Assembly (NCBI GenBank): GCA_028571685.1
Contig: CM053158.1
Location: 52,188,501-52,252,500 of the forward strand
Source: Heterohyrax brucei
Taxonomy: Eukaryota > Chordata > Mammalia > Hyracoidea > Procaviidae
Reading direction: 5' to 3'
Length of the DNA: 64,000 nucleotides
Below are positions 1 to 12,345 of the stretch, piece by piece; positions within the stretch are counted from its first letter, which is position 1, and each line of letters begins with the position of its first letter. The notes under the pieces were generated by a model that was not told the DNA's origin, did not search any database, and was given only the letters and a program-made list of their open reading frames with translations. A program made the position numbers and the translations under genes.

Positions 1-391
1 AGACTAATTTGAGCAGAGAGGCAGGACAGAAGCTGGTTTCCAGTGGGCTCAGAACAGGTAGGTGGGTAGGAATAGAGACAATGAATTAAATAGTTCTTTC
101 AATCAGCAGGCCGCTAAATCAAGAGAGCTGAAAAAGACATTTCAAGAATGAGGAAGCTTATTTTAGGATTGGCATGTTACTTCACAAAGGAAAAGGTGAA
201 AGTTGGAGTTGCAAGTGAGAGGGAGACGTGGATGAGCAAAGTACTCAAGAAGCAGGAGAAAGTGGGATGAGGTCTTGTCGTATTTTTATTCTCACCTTCA
301 TACCTATTTCAGTAAATAATGCTTGCTAACCTACCCCCACCCCCAGTCTCCTTACTGTAGTCCTGTCCTGTGTACTTCTGTCAGACTGGTT

Positions 392-720
392 TTTAGCTAC
401 TGTTGAGTCAGCCCCCAACTCATAATGACCCCGTACACAGCAGAACGAAGTGTTGCCCAGACCTTTGCTGTTCCCTTGATCAGTTGCAGATCAGATTATT
501 GGGATTTGTAGGGTTTTCAGTGCCTAATTTTTCAGAGGTACGTCTTTAGCCCTTTTTCAGTTTGTCTTAGTCTGGCAAGTCCACCAAAACCTGTAGAATC
601 ATAGTAACATGAAAGCTTCCACTGACGGATGGTGGCTGCACTTGAGATGCATTGGTCATGTGTCACACCTGGGTCTCTACATGGAAGATGAAAATTCTTC
701 CACTGAACTACCAGTGCCCC
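392..720 (-). mobile_element. Composite AfroSINE-related element with tRNA-Gly head
   Basis: Read on the minus strand it has a tRNA-Gly-like head (648-717), a central body, and a 3' tail of the afrotherian 'gagtcggaat-cgactc' type (diverged here, near 392-425). The tail resembles the 3' end of BovB/RTE LINEs, consistent with mobilisation by that LINE. Body sequence (taatttttcagaggta, tttgtcttagtctggcaag) recurs in the copy at 62583-62960. Confidence 0.7.
648..717 (-). pseudogene. tRNA-Gly-like SINE head
   Basis: The minus strand reads gcactggtagttcagtgg, matching the acceptor and D arm of tRNA-Gly, and closes with gaccaatgca at the 3' end. The T-arm box is degraded (acccaggtgtgacac where ggttcgattcc is expected) and the anticodon position reads tcc. 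About 70 nt. It is the promoter-bearing head of the composite SINE, not a working tRNA gene. Confidence 0.75.
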
Positions 721-1137
721 CTGTATCGGACTGTTCTTCCTAAGAAGCTTGTCTTATCCGACCCCATCCCTGAGAGCTGCTCAAATAGTGTTCCAACTCC
801 ATGCTTCACTTTCAGCTTAGCGTGACTTCCATTCCCAGCCAGATCTCCTGTTTGCTTGCTCGCCTTCCCTGCATGCAGCCACTCTGAGCCCTCTCTACAC
901 CCAGCCCGCTGGAAATGTAGTGCCGCACTCAAATGGTGTCACACTGCCTAAGTCTAGCCTAACTGACTCATAATAAGTGTTCGGGTCAGGGGAATTTATG
1001 AAATACCAATGCAAGCAAAAATTACTAAAAAGTCACTAACATTCTAAGGTAGGTTATAAACTTACTTTTGAACAAGAAATAAGATTCAGTGTCTTGATCC
1101 CCCTAGTGAGAGCCACATAAATTTCTGGAGACCGTAT

Positions 1138-1365
1138 TTTCTCAACTGTGACATTACTGCCATTTGGGACTAAGTAATTTCTGTTGTGCTGTACTGACTT
1201 GTGCGCTGTAGGGTGTTCAGCAGCGTCCTTAGACTCTGTTCACTAGGTCCCAGCTGCACACCCTTCCCCTGAGTTGTGACAGGCAAATATGCCTTCAGAC
1301 ATTACCAAGTGTCTCTTGAGGGAGGGGTAAAATTGCCTCCAGTGGAGACCCCTTTCTGTAGAAAG
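1138..1365 (-). mobile_element. MER20 (hAT-Charlie MITE)
   Basis: Starts ttctcaactgtgacatt and runs through gccatttgggactaagtaat, gtagggtgttcagcagc, ttgtgacaggcaaatatg and cagacattaccaagtgtctc, the reverse complement of the MER20 consensus in order and at about full length. It is shared by placental mammals and carries no ORF. Confidence 0.8.
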
Positions 1366-1565
1366 ATAGGTGTTAGACGTTTTTTCCTATCTTGTTTTCT
1401 GTTATTCTAGGTGAATTCTTTTTCCCGCATAGTTTGCATCTTAATAGTTGGTTCTAAGGGAATGATCCTAAAGATATGTCTTTTTCCAGGTATTAAAAAT
1501 GAGAAGCATCTGTTTTTAACTGTTGATCAAGAGTCACTCTTTCCTATTCCATCTAAGGATATATA

Positions 1566-1705
1566 TGTCTGCAAACCAAAAGGTAGGCAGTTCAATTCTG
1601 CCAGTCACTCTTTGGAAATTATATGGGGAAGTTCTTTCCTAACCCATAGGGTTGCTGTGAGTCAGAATCAACTTGATGGCAGTGGGTTTGGTTTTCTTGG
1701 TTTAT
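1566..1705 (+). mobile_element. AfroSINE, short form, 5'-truncated
   Basis: Begins near ctgcaaaccaaaaggtagg, without the 'ccctggtggc' head, and ends with gtgagtcagaatcaactt and the gtgggtttggtttt tail. It lies tail-to-tail with the next minus-strand copy. Confidence 0.85.
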
Positions 1706-1707
1706 TC

Positions 1708-1898
1708 CCATTGCTGTCAGTGCACTTCCAACTAACAGCAACACTATACAGCAGGGTAAAACTGCCCATGGAGTTTCCAAGTCTGTAAGGTTTTGGGAAG
1801 CAAACTGCCATAACTTTCTCTTACAGAGCCGCTGGTGAATTTGGACCACTGACCTTTCAGTTAGCTGCTGAGTGCTTAACCACTGTGCCACCAGGACC
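1708..1898 (-). mobile_element. AfroSINE, long form
   Basis: Starts ccattgctgtcagtg and ends taaccactgtgccaccagg. It keeps the internal block (tctgtaaggttttgggaagc through tcttacagagccgctgg) that short copies lack. Confidence 0.9.
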
Positions 1899-2943
1899 TG
1901 TGCATCAGCGTGTACAAATCAGAATGTGTTCCCCAGTGTCTGAGATGGAAACAGCACTGCAGTGGATGGTGGTTGTCACTAACCAGTATGTGCTTATGAT
2001 TGTGAGATCCAAGAGACATGCCCCACCCAATCCACTTGCCCCAACCCTTTCTTCTTTCCCAAATCACCCATTCTGCTTTGTATTCTTTAATCATGGGCAT
2101 TTGGTTAAAAGTGAGGTGATAATTCTCCCATCGCAAATAACCATGTATAGGAAGGAAGCCAGCTTTTTAGAAAAGAACCAAAAACTTGTGTAAACACAGA
2201 GAGTCATCACATCATATTTATAATTTTTACTTAAAGTTCATGGATGTGTGGAAAGTTGAGTAAAAGGGAGACCAGGGAGACTTGAGGGACTGTTTGAAGG
2301 ACTAGCGTACCCACCCAGAATGTCTACCTTTCAGTGTGATTAGAATTAAGTCTCTCGTGTTCCTGGGGTGGGAGTTGGCAGTGGGTATCAAGGACTGGGT
2401 CTTCGGTACTCGTAGATTCCTACTCAGCCCGGGTTGTGCTAAGTGCACTAATAATTAACCGCTTTTGTTCACAATGTAAGGTACAGGTTGCTAATCCTGT
2501 CTCTAATTAAGAGCATGCACATTCTTGGCTGTGACAATAAACTGCATATGTAAGGGAGAAACGTGGCTGAAAAACCCATAAAGATATCGTGTAGGTCGAG
2601 AGGCTTTTAAATGATAATCAGAGACAACTCTGAACAAGGCTGGTGTGCGGTGTCACCCTCTGCTCTTCTCTGTGTTTTTCCCTTCAGCGACAACTTGGTA
2701 AACAAGAGTTAATTCTTAACAATAACCTGAAAGTTAATGTTGTTCTCTAAGCTGTCCTTCTAAGAAATGTTGACTTTATTGATGTTACACTCCTCATGTG
2801 CTGGGAGAAAGCAGGAAAAACATTTTTTTTTTTAAAAGCTTAACTAAGAACACTGCCCCCTGCTTCTGGCTCATTTTATGTGGGGAAAATACAGCACTTG
2901 AGGTTGTTGCAGTGGCCTCCCAAAGGGCTGAGTTTTATGGGCT

Positions 2944-3060
2944 GATAATAATCACTGTGATTTATTGAACATCTACTATATACAAGGCATTCTGCATATA
3001 TTATTTTTGTGTGCTCTCAGAGCTCTGTGGATTTTTCATAGTAGCACTTATCGCTGTTCT
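2944..3060 (-). repeat. MIR-family SINE fragment
   Basis: Contains tttattgaacatctactat and caaggcattctgcatatatt, the minus-strand MIR pattern 'ttattgagcacttactatgtgccaggcac'. Diverged; possibly the same insertion as 3415-3548, interrupted by the L2 piece. Confidence 0.55.
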
Positions 3061-3084
3061 AATCCACTTATTCATGTGATTAGT

Positions 3085-3186
3085 TGATTGTCTTCCCCAT
3101 TAGACAGTCACCTCTGTGGCAGTGGGGCTGTGTTCATTTTATTCTCCATTGTTGCCTCCAAACTTAGTACAGGGCCTGGCACTTAA
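3085..3186 (+). repeat. L2 LINE 3' end
   Basis: ttagacagtcacctctgtgg, ttgttgcctcc and tacagggcctggcactta match the L2 3' end; the AfroSINE at 3187 interrupts it, and the 'aaaatacatgttga' near 3369 may be its continuation. Confidence 0.6.
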
Positions 3187-3357
3187 AGAAAAAGAAAAAC
3201 AAAACCTACTTCTTTTGAGTCAATTCCAACTTATAGCGACCCTATAGAACAGAGTAGAACTGCTCCCATAGAGTTTCTAAGGAGCACCTGGTAGATTCTA
3301 ACTGCTGCCTTTTGGTTAGCAGCCATAGCACTTAACCACTGTGCTACCAGAGTTTCT
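3187..3357 (-). mobile_element. AfroSINE, short form
   Basis: Complete minus-strand copy from an A/C-rich tail (aaagaaaaacaaaacc) through ttgagtcaattccaact, agcgaccctatagaac and taaccactgtgctaccagag. Inserted in an L2 fragment. Confidence 0.92.
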
Positions 3358-3414
3358 GAAACAGACACAAAATACATGTTGACCAGAAGGACGAGTCAAC
3401 CCACAGCAGAATAG

Positions 3415-3548
3415 TATGATTTTAGAGGCCAGAAAACGGAAGGGTAGAGTGATTGAGTGGCTTGCTGCAGATTTAGAAGTGGCAGAGCTAGGAGTCAGTG
3501 CCAAGCATGTCTGTTGGTCCAGTGATGACCCCCTTTCCACTATACCAA
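3415..3548 (-). repeat. MIR-family SINE fragment
   Basis: Reads agtggcagagctaggagtc and then ctttccactataccaaggcc, the minus-strand head of MIR (tRNA-derived portion). Confidence 0.6.
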
Positions 3549-3549
3549 G

Positions 3550-3680
3550 GCCTCCCAAATTTTAATGTGAGTTGCCTGGGGGTCTTATTAAACTGCAGAT
3601 TCTCATTCAGTAGGTCTGAGGCAAGCCAGAGAGCTGTCATTTCCAGCAGGCTCCCAGGTGGTGCTGCCCCTATTGCTGTG
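3550..3680 (+). repeat. MER5-type hAT MITE fragment
   Basis: ttaatgtgagttgcctggg, ttaaactgcagattctcatt, cagtaggtctgaggcaag and caggtggtgctgcccc follow the MER5A order. Confidence 0.65.
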
Positions 3681-3699
3681 CACAGGAACATTCATTGTA

Positions 3700-6600
3700 G
3701 GGACATGTACTATGTGCCACCGCAGTTGTAGAGAGCAATAACTTCCGTAGCTGTTGGAGGCCTGTGCTGTTCTATCTTGAAAGCACTTTTCATGAGACAA
3801 AGCCCGTGCACGTGGGCCTTAAGACGGTCCCCTAAGGAAAGTGCCGTGGAGTTCTGCTGTTGGAGTAAATGCATTGGCTGCTTCCATCCGTTGGTTATCT
3901 GTTAGCTGTGGCCTTGGATGGGTCTTAACTCAGATACTGATGATGGTGATGAGCCCTTTCATCTTCATTTAAAGGTGAAGAAAGATGACCAATAATTGTA
4001 ACTGTTCTACAAACCAGATACCTAGTTCCACACCTGATACACGAGGTGTTGTGCCTGCTCTAAAGATGTCTAGGACCTCACCTCTCAAAATTATCATGGA
4101 CATAGCCAACAAGGGACTGTGCCCTTTAAAAAGTTTCTTTGAGTACTTAATTGGTGAATGAATCCTGCTAAGAATCCAGAGGTTAGCAGACAACAGATGT
4201 CCCACCCTTAGCTCTATAGCAGCTCAATGACTCCCACACTCAGGGTATGAAGGGAAGCTGCTTCCAGACAGCTCCACCCTCAGTGCCATTCTGCCTGTTC
4301 TGGATGCCCTGCACTGTGTGCTGATTGTTGGGATATCTGTGACAGCATGCTAACATAGCTTTAGTGAAATAAACGTCCATCTCTTCTTTAAAGATCCTTC
4401 CTGGCTCAGCATTTCCCTCCCAACCCCCAGTTCTTGAGAAACTACCTATAGAATGGGAGGGTCCAAGGTCTAGGTGCTTACCTTGACCGCTGGATACCAC
4501 ATAGGGGAATTTATCTCTGTGACAAGGGGCCCTTGACTCGGGGCTGTGATTACTTATCATTAAACAACAGTGAACAACTCACTCTCGACCCACCTGTACT
4601 CTACCACCAACCTCTGGCTTTATTTCACAGTTACTAAATTCAACCTGTTTTCTAACTGTAGGACAATAACTGGGTTCTTGACTTTTAGGCTGAGTGATTC
4701 TTTGTTCTTCCCAGCCATTCACACCAGATCTACTTAGAGTCTTTGTGGCTGAATAGAGCCTATCCTTGATTCATCTGTAATATTATGTCACTATTTATTT
4801 TTATGTACACAAGATTTCAAGACAGGCATGTGTATGTGTTCTAATTGTGTAGTGGTAGGAATCGAAGGAGTGCTTTCGGAAGGATTTATTTTGCTGTATA
4901 TTTTGAAAACCTCAGAGATACTCTTTCCTTTGTGGTGTTCACCTGTGTAAATGGTCATGAAGGGTAGTTGAATGAGATGAGGATTTATGAATTAAAGGCA
5001 TTATTGTACTATTGAAATCATACTGAAAGTAATTGGCAGATGCAGGTGTTTTGTCTTGAAGTCACTTAGTAGAGAGCTTGCCTTAGTTCTCTTCAAATGG
5101 ACAGACAAGGTACAGGAATTAAACTGATGATGAGTGAAGCATGTATTGCTGATGGAAATGTCTAAAAGCATACCATGTGTTTTTACATCTTTTCTGTCTT
5201 TCACATTAGTTTTTCTTTTCATTTTTATTTTTTATTTATCTGGGAGTACTATTTTAGTCTTAATCTGTGTAAGCTATATGCTTAATGCCTTTAGGTTATT
5301 CATTTCCCCAAAATAGTGATTACAGTTCACAGATAGGATAAACTACAAATACGAAAGAGTGCTTACAGTTCACTTTTCTTTTGTACACAGACTCACACAC
5401 ACACACACAAATTATTCTTATTTCATAATACCTTAGCCTCATGGTAGTTATTTGCATTAAAAATACTGTATTTTATGAAATGAGATGATCTGTGGAGCGT
5501 TTTCCATTATGTAGACACCATGTCTTTAAATTATAGCAATTTCTTAAGATTTTAAAGCAAAATGAGCTCTTAGAAGTGTGATTAATAGCAGGGAATGAGG
5601 CTAAGGCTGGGTCATCAATGGCACTCCATTACAAAAAAGGTTGGACTAATAAAAGCATCCATCTTTTTGACCACTAAAGCGTTTGGATGACATGCTTATG
5701 GTTTTTATTGTAGAGTAAGTTAGTTCGTGCTGAATAAACTCTGAACTTGCTTTGTGGAAGAGTATCTCTGCTTAAGTAGTTAATGCACTATTTCTTGGAT
5801 GGTGTGAGGAAAGGTAGACCTGGGAGGCTGGTCATAGAGCTACCGCTTTGATTTTAGGGTGTTGTCTACATACATAATACCATGGTCCAGAGGTGCCATT
5901 CAGTTTGGGGGCAAGAGTAGGGAATCTGGCTTCTTGGTTGATTGTCTCTCTTGCAGAGTGAGGCAGGCCTCAGCAAGTGCTTGTGAATGGCACTTTTCAG
6001 GATCCCGTGCTTAGACGCCAAGGACATAGCTGCACTGTCACATGAGTCCTTATCTCTCCTCTAGCTCAGTTCCCCAATGGGTAAGCCTCCTACCACTCAG
6101 TAGACAAGTGAGTTGGGAGAGGATTTTTAGGTGTTTCATAAATCATTCACCAGTTCTCATTACTGTGATTAGATGTTGAGGCAATTCCATTTTCAGTTCT
6201 GTTTTAATCCTTCTGATAAAGCCAAGGAGAAAGTCTCAATTTGGTGCTAGTATGCGTTTAATCTCTCACCCAGTTGTAAGCTCATTAGTTAACAAAGAGA
6301 GAACATGGCTCCTGCTCAGTGCCTCTGAGGACAGCAGGCTCTAGCTAAAATTCAATAACATTGGGTGAGTTTTGCTACATTTATTTTAAAGCCTTTCTTT
6401 TCTACAAAGGGATGCACACTGCTTTTCCATTAGAAAGTAATACCAAGTTTCCGTCTAAGAATAGATTTGTTTATCAAAAGTGGGCCAATTTAAAAAACTA
6501 ATCATGGAGATGAAAATGCAAAAGGAATGAGGGTAGAAGGGAATGACTGAGGTTTGGCAAACTGGCTCAAGCGTCCACTCAGACAAAAGGACTTTGCTAA

Positions 6601-7240
6601 GAATGTCAGAATTTGTAAGCTTTTTGTCCCAAAGAGGAGTTGTGCGAAGAGCAGATTGGTGTTTTTCTCTTGAGTCTCCCTACAGCACCCTTGGGGCTAT
6701 TTTCAATTTTTAAAATAGTTCATCAAACAGATTTTGTAAAAGACCTCTTGATAAAAGCGCTTCTATTTATTTAAGTTTTATAAAGAAAGTTTCTAAAACA
6801 TGGGGGTCTGTGGGAAACAAGCGGGTCACCGGCTGTTGTTCATGGTGTGCACACTCATCTGTTAGCCTGTTGGCTGAGCCTGTCCAGTGGCACCGCAGAA
6901 GAAAGGCCTGGCAGCCTGCTTTCTTAGAGAGTGCAGCCAAGAAAATCCAGTTCTAAATTGTACCAATATGGTCACCAGGTTTTAGAATCAGCTTAGTGGC
7001 AGTAGGGGTTGTTGTTTGGTGTGGAATAAAATAAGTAAATTAGACATATAAACTAACAACAGAGGGAGGGTAGAAAAAGTGTATGCCGGCCACGGGGCAA
7101 AAAGATTGAAGGGAGTTATTTATCTTGCTTATGGTAATCCATCTATGCAGTCCTCTACAAATGCAAAGGAGCCCACATCTGGATAATGACTGATGCACCC
7201 AGATTGAGCTTGGTTTGAAAAACTCTACAGAACAATTATG
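3700..7240. other. Intronic sequence without AfroSINE or gene
   Basis: AT-rich unique sequence. An 18-base CA repeat (cacacacacac type) lies near 5392-5409. I recognise no exon, RNA gene or complete transposon. Confidence 0.5.
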
Positions 7241-7397
7241 GAAACCCTGGTGGTGCAGTGGTTAAGTGCTACATCTGCTAGCCAAGTTTGGCAGTTTAAA
7301 TCTACCAGGTGCTCCTTGGAAACACTAACGAGAAGTTCTGCTGTGTGCCACAGGGTTCCTGTGAGTCAGAATTGACTCAACAGCAGTGGGTTAAGGC
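7241..7397 (+). mobile_element. AfroSINE, short form, with target-site duplication
   Basis: Starts gaaaccctggtggtgcagtg and ends in gtcagaattgactcaacag plus gtgggtt. The 8-base site acaattat flanks it (ends at about 7239 and begins at 7398), so both ends are exact. Confidence 0.95.
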
Positions 7398-9320
7398 ACA
7401 ATTATTGAACTGTAGCAAGAGAAATGGTTCCAGCTCTTTGGATTGTCATTTACAACTATAAACTATGTTTATAATCTTTTCCAGGTAGTCTGGTTTACCC
7501 AGGCTTCGGGAACAGAAAATAAAAGTGAAGATTAGGAGAACCCCAGGAAGGAAGTGGGTAATGGGCATTGTCTAGTGAGACAAGGAGTGGGAATGACAGG
7601 GTATGTGGTATTCTGCTTCTATTTCATTATTTTTCCTTGAGTTGTGCTGGGGCTCTGGGTACAGCACTTGCCCTTCTTTGCCTCATAGTCATCTTGACCA
7701 CATACATGCAGTAGTGAGCATGAGATCGTAGAACGTTCTGTTCTCAGAACATGAGAGGAAGAAGCTCCACGTTGGTTGTTCCAGAAGCCAGACTTGCATC
7801 ATTGTTTGAGTTGAGCAAGGCTGGCTGGCTTCTCTAAGGGCGGCAGAAAGGCTTGAGCCCCAGCGTGCTTTCTAGGAAAGGGAGAGTTCCTGTACCCTTC
7901 ATTCTGTCCCTAGGTGGTGATGGGGCCACCTGTCTGCCAAAGCCCTTTTAAGTGCAGTAAACCCTCCCTGACATTGGGGAAGGCCTTCAGGGCCATGTGG
8001 GTCGGTGAAAGCAGGCTGTAGGTAGAGAAGAACTTGGGAAATAAGCCATAGCACAAGAACACAAAAATACAAAAGGTAATAGTCACTTTGTGGCTTTAGG
8101 ATAGCAGGACAAAGATTAGAAAATTAAAGCACGAGACAGGAGTACAAGTAGCTAGAAAACATGGAGAAGTTTACAGTGGAACTTGGGTGGGAGCCGTGGT
8201 GAGGAGCCAGGGACATTTTTTATAACCCTTGGTAGACATAGCTGAAAATTCCAACAATCTGATTGTTACGGATGCAGTCACCAGACCCCTGCAAGGTGTA
8301 TATATATATTTTTTTCCTTTCTGTTAATGTCCAAAGTTTGCTTTGGATATGCAGCAGATAGTGTGTTGCTATACTTCATACCAAAATAATGCAGAATATA
8401 TTTTTTTAAAATAATGAAATGATTAAGTGTAAGGTATACATAAATCACCAGACTTTTTCAATATGTTTTGCTTATTAAATTTTAAGTAATGAAAGGAATG
8501 TTACTCACATATGTCAAAATTATGTAGTTTAATAATGTTTTTAAAGTATCTATACAGTGGACTTAAACTAGTGCTTTCATTGCAAATCATGTCATTGAAT
8601 GTAGTATCTCTGATAAGACATGGTAATTTTCTTATACAATAAGCAGTTTTCCGTGTTAGTACACATGAAGCAAATTTTTAAAGAGATAACATTTGTTCTT
8701 AGCACTTTTTAAAAGAGACCCACAGAACTTCTTTTTCACTCTTGGCTTTGAAGACCTAAATTATCTTTAATAAGCTGACAAAATGAACTGAGTGGCTACC
8801 TGTATCATTGACCAGTTCATGTGTTTATGTTTTTTTTTTAAAGCAAAATCTGAACTTCATGTAACTGTTTTTCACTGAGTGGCTGTGGTTCTTTGTGGGG
8901 CCAGTGGACCTAAAAGTGTCTTGAAGCAAAAGCCTGGCCCAAGAAGAGAACATCAGCCTTTTCCTTCTAGATAAAACACACAAGATCAGAATCTATGCTT
9001 GACCCCGTATTTTGCATTGATGAAAGAAGAGGAACCCAGGAAGTGAACACAGAGTTACTCAAGCATGGCAACGTTACTGTCTTAAAGCTGTGTCCAGTTT
9101 AAAACCATGTGGACACTTAGTATTTTATCTTCCAGACAGGAAATAAAAAGGAGTTGTCTGCGCCCCGTTTGGGGGTGACCTCTTTTTCTCAAAGGAAGCC
9201 ATAGTTTTTAGTTCTAAGTTTGTAATGTTTGCTTCACTAGCAAAGAGTTAACCGGATTTCACTTGATCTGCTCTGGCTTATATGATGATGAGTAATGTGA
9301 GCTTGGTAACAGCAAATTGT

Positions 9321-9722
9321 TGTTTATAAGCAAACATGGCATTGTGCAAACAAGCAGGCTTGGTCTCCAACTGGTGTGATTTCCTGGTGGTCAGCAGCTG
9401 ATCTGTGTAACATACAACCTTTCTGCCTCTCTAAATGTCAGAAGAATGACTGTTTGTTTATCTTGCCTTCTTCCCAGCTGTTTACTCTGTAATGCATTTG
9501 CCTCGACCTTGATTCCCAAAGAATGGCCCCTTTCTCCTCCCCACTTCTGTTTACGTTAGTCCTGCCCCTGGTGTCACCTATGAAATCTGTTGATTATTGC
9601 ACCTGGTTAATGTTAAATTGCTCTTGTAAGATGATGTGTTTGTTCATAAACACAAATGCTGGGCCCCTTGTTTACTGTACCCATGGCAGCAATCGTTATT
9701 AAACAAATATTGCTTTGTTTGC
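9321..9722. promoter_or_regulatory. Cluster of forkhead (FOX) binding motifs
   Basis: Eleven exact matches to TGTTTRY or its complement RYAAACA in about 400 bases: 9321 (TGTTTAT), 9330 and 9346 (GCAAACA), 9451 (TGTTTGT), 9455 (TGTTTAT), 9479 and 9548 (TGTTTAC), 9637 (TGTTTGT), 9646 (ATAAACA), 9669 (TGTTTAC), 9716 (TGTTTGC). About 0.2 is expected by chance at even base composition, somewhat more at this AT content. FOXP proteins bind this core, so an autoregulatory enhancer is plausible; that is inference. Confidence 0.5.
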
Positions 9723-12093
9723 GGGTGCGAGCAGCAGTTTATCCTGTGAGGTCTGTTTAAAAAAAAAACTTAAATGCTAGAATTTTGATAAAGGAAGAAA
9801 AAGGGGAACTTGTCCCTGGAATGTGGTTGAAACAGACTTAGGTTTGCTTTTCTTATCTTTTGCTTGGATGAAGGGGCTGGAGAGATTAGCAAGTTGTTTG
9901 GTTTTTCTAAGAGATTTTCTTAGTGTAAAGATATCTATGCAGTTGTTTGCTTTTTTCAGAAGAGAGAGAGCTCTCCTGAAAGGCCACTAGCTCAGTAATA
10001 GAACATCAGATGGCTAGAAAATTCTTTGTGGAACAAACAAGGACTTAGAAGGTCTAAGAGAAAAAGTCTAGTGCTATGAACAAGGCAGTCATCACTGAAA
10101 GGTACAATCCTTGGCTTTGTCCTCTTGTGAGAGTATTGTGTGTTGTGTGGGTTAGATGTGATCCTCTTTGATGCATGTACTCTGTCAAGTTTGAGGGAGC
10201 TTAACTTTCAGTTTGAGGTATTCTACGGTAATCCTCTGTGATGGAAATGGAGACATTTTATCTGGGAAGTAACTATAAATTAATAAGTGTAATGTATTTT
10301 TAAAAGTTGGTGTTTTTACTCTTGTCGGGTACTCTTGTCTCGTTTTAAAATGACTGTGCTTTGGGTCATCTGTAGTGAAGGGAAGCAGCCACTGTACCCC
10401 TTTATTCCCCTTGGTCTCTGGGACTCTTGTCCCTAGCACACTGGAAGCCGTAGTCGGTAAGACCCAAACATTATCCTGTCCGTTGTCATGTTTTGAAAAC
10501 AGTAGGAAAAAAAGAGAAAAAAAACCTCAGCTCACATCATCTTTGTTTTTATAAATTATTGTTTGTTGCTGTTTCTGATTTTGCTTTGTGTGTCAGTACT
10601 AGGCAGAGCCTGCTGGCATTTGCTGTAAATTAAATTATGGGGATACAACATAAACCACAGTGAGGGTGGGGACTAAGGATCGTGACCTTGGGAGTCAAAT
10701 GGTGGTCTTTTGTATCAGAGGTCTGCTAATCTATCTGTTAGAATGACTTTCGGAGGGGGCAAAATACATGTATGTATATTGGAGTTTTTGAAAGATAAAA
10801 TTAAATAATTGTCCCTTCACACAACCGAGCAAGGCAAGCAACAGAATTCTGATGGCTTGCATTCACTGGGTTGCCATGATACCATAGCTTGTTGTTCTCT
10901 CTGGCTACTTGAGCAGTTTGGGGCTGAAGTAGAACCTGGGAGACACGTGAAGTCATGAATTGATATTAGGAACCTGGCCCCATATATATTAAACTAGATA
11001 AAATGTGGAAATGGGAAAAAAAAAAAAAAAACGTTCTTTCTGAACTGGTTGCCGGTCACTTTTTTTCCGCTGGGCTACTTGTGCAAGTTTGGCAGTTTGA
11101 GTGGTCAGCTGATTAAAGTTCAGCCGGCTTTGCTAGTTCTCAAACTTGAAATCTCTTTTGTCCTGTAAAAGAGGGTTTGAACAAGGTCTCCGGAACACCT
11201 GGCTGCCTCGTGCCCTGAGCTTCGGAAGGCTTCCTTCAGGCAAAAGCAAACAGCCTAGCACTGAGTTGGAAAAGCCCTTTTCTGTCTCTATCTAGTGATT
11301 TGAGCTTGTCTGGATTGATACTGAGGCCATGGGTATATGCTTTGATTATTCTGCTGCTTCCTAGAGTGCCTTCTTGCTAACTTACATAGTTTGTCCACAG
11401 TTGCTGTGATTATACTGCTTAAACTGTTGTCTAACTGGGAGAAAGGATCTCAAAGACCAATAGCAGCCAAAAAGCTAAAAATAAAAATTCAATACCAGTA
11501 ACTGTTGGAGATGAAAGTCTGGTTATCTGCACTCACTGGTGCCTTACAGAGATGATAGTGTCCACGGAAGTTTGATTAAGACAGATTGTGGGAGTGAGAA
11601 ATACACAGTTCCTTTGCACGCTATTGCTGCCTTGGTATTGGAATTCAGAAATCCTTTTTTTCCTTGGAAATAATGAACTCTCATGTCTTCTGGGTGGAGA
11701 AATGGAAATTATCTCTTTTGTTAAGAACATTACTTTGTTGCTATCCTATTCTTCCAGCTCTGAGTCTCAAATTACAGGAAAAATTAAACATCCTGTTTTC
11801 CACCATTTCTAGTCCATCTAAATTGCACTTATGTGTGTTAAAAGCATAGCATGGTTTTGATAGGGGTTTTCCTTGGTTGATTATTGTCTTTACGTTTTCA
11901 GCAACTGAGACAAGCCTACTTACGTTAAGACTTATAATGATTTAATAGCTTAAATTACTTGCCAAGTTGCAGAACTCTACCACAGTTGACCATTCCAAGG
12001 ATATAATGCCAAGCCAATATTTTAAAAACAGGAATAGAAAAGGGAATGGCTTGCACAAGCCCTTGATCCTGTTTGATGAAGGAATTAGATGTG

Positions 12094-12220
12094 GATTTTT
12101 TTTTTTTTTTGCATTTAGTCATTTGGTAAAAATTTCAGCAATTGTGTATTAAATTCCTCTCATGCGCAACTTGTGCCTGAAAGTAGAGTTCAAGAAAAAG
12201 GACTTTTTTTTTTTTTTTTT
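12094..12220. repeat. Two poly(T) tracts
   Basis: Runs of about 16-17 T near 12094-12110 and 12205-12220. They may be reverse-oriented poly(A) tails, but no retroelement body is recognised beside them. Confidence 0.6.
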
Positions 12221-12345
12221 GATTTCTTATTGGATAGAAGTGGAGGGGCAGGTAGGGAAAAGATACCATCTCAATCTGAATGCTCCTTCTTTTGATTTAT
12301 TTGATAAGTCCAGACAGTTCCTACTTCTTTTTCAGTCCTTTTTTA

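Larger units (their letters stand above)
7398..12345. other. 4.9 kb AfroSINE-free intron interval
   Basis: One of the longest stretches without an AfroSINE, in a window that otherwise averages about one per 1.8 kb. It includes the forkhead-motif cluster listed separately, and I see no coding exon. Confidence 0.5.

Noticed and set aside
648..717. Functional tRNA-Gly gene
   Set aside because: The T-arm box is degraded, the stems do not pair well, and it is fused to a SINE body.
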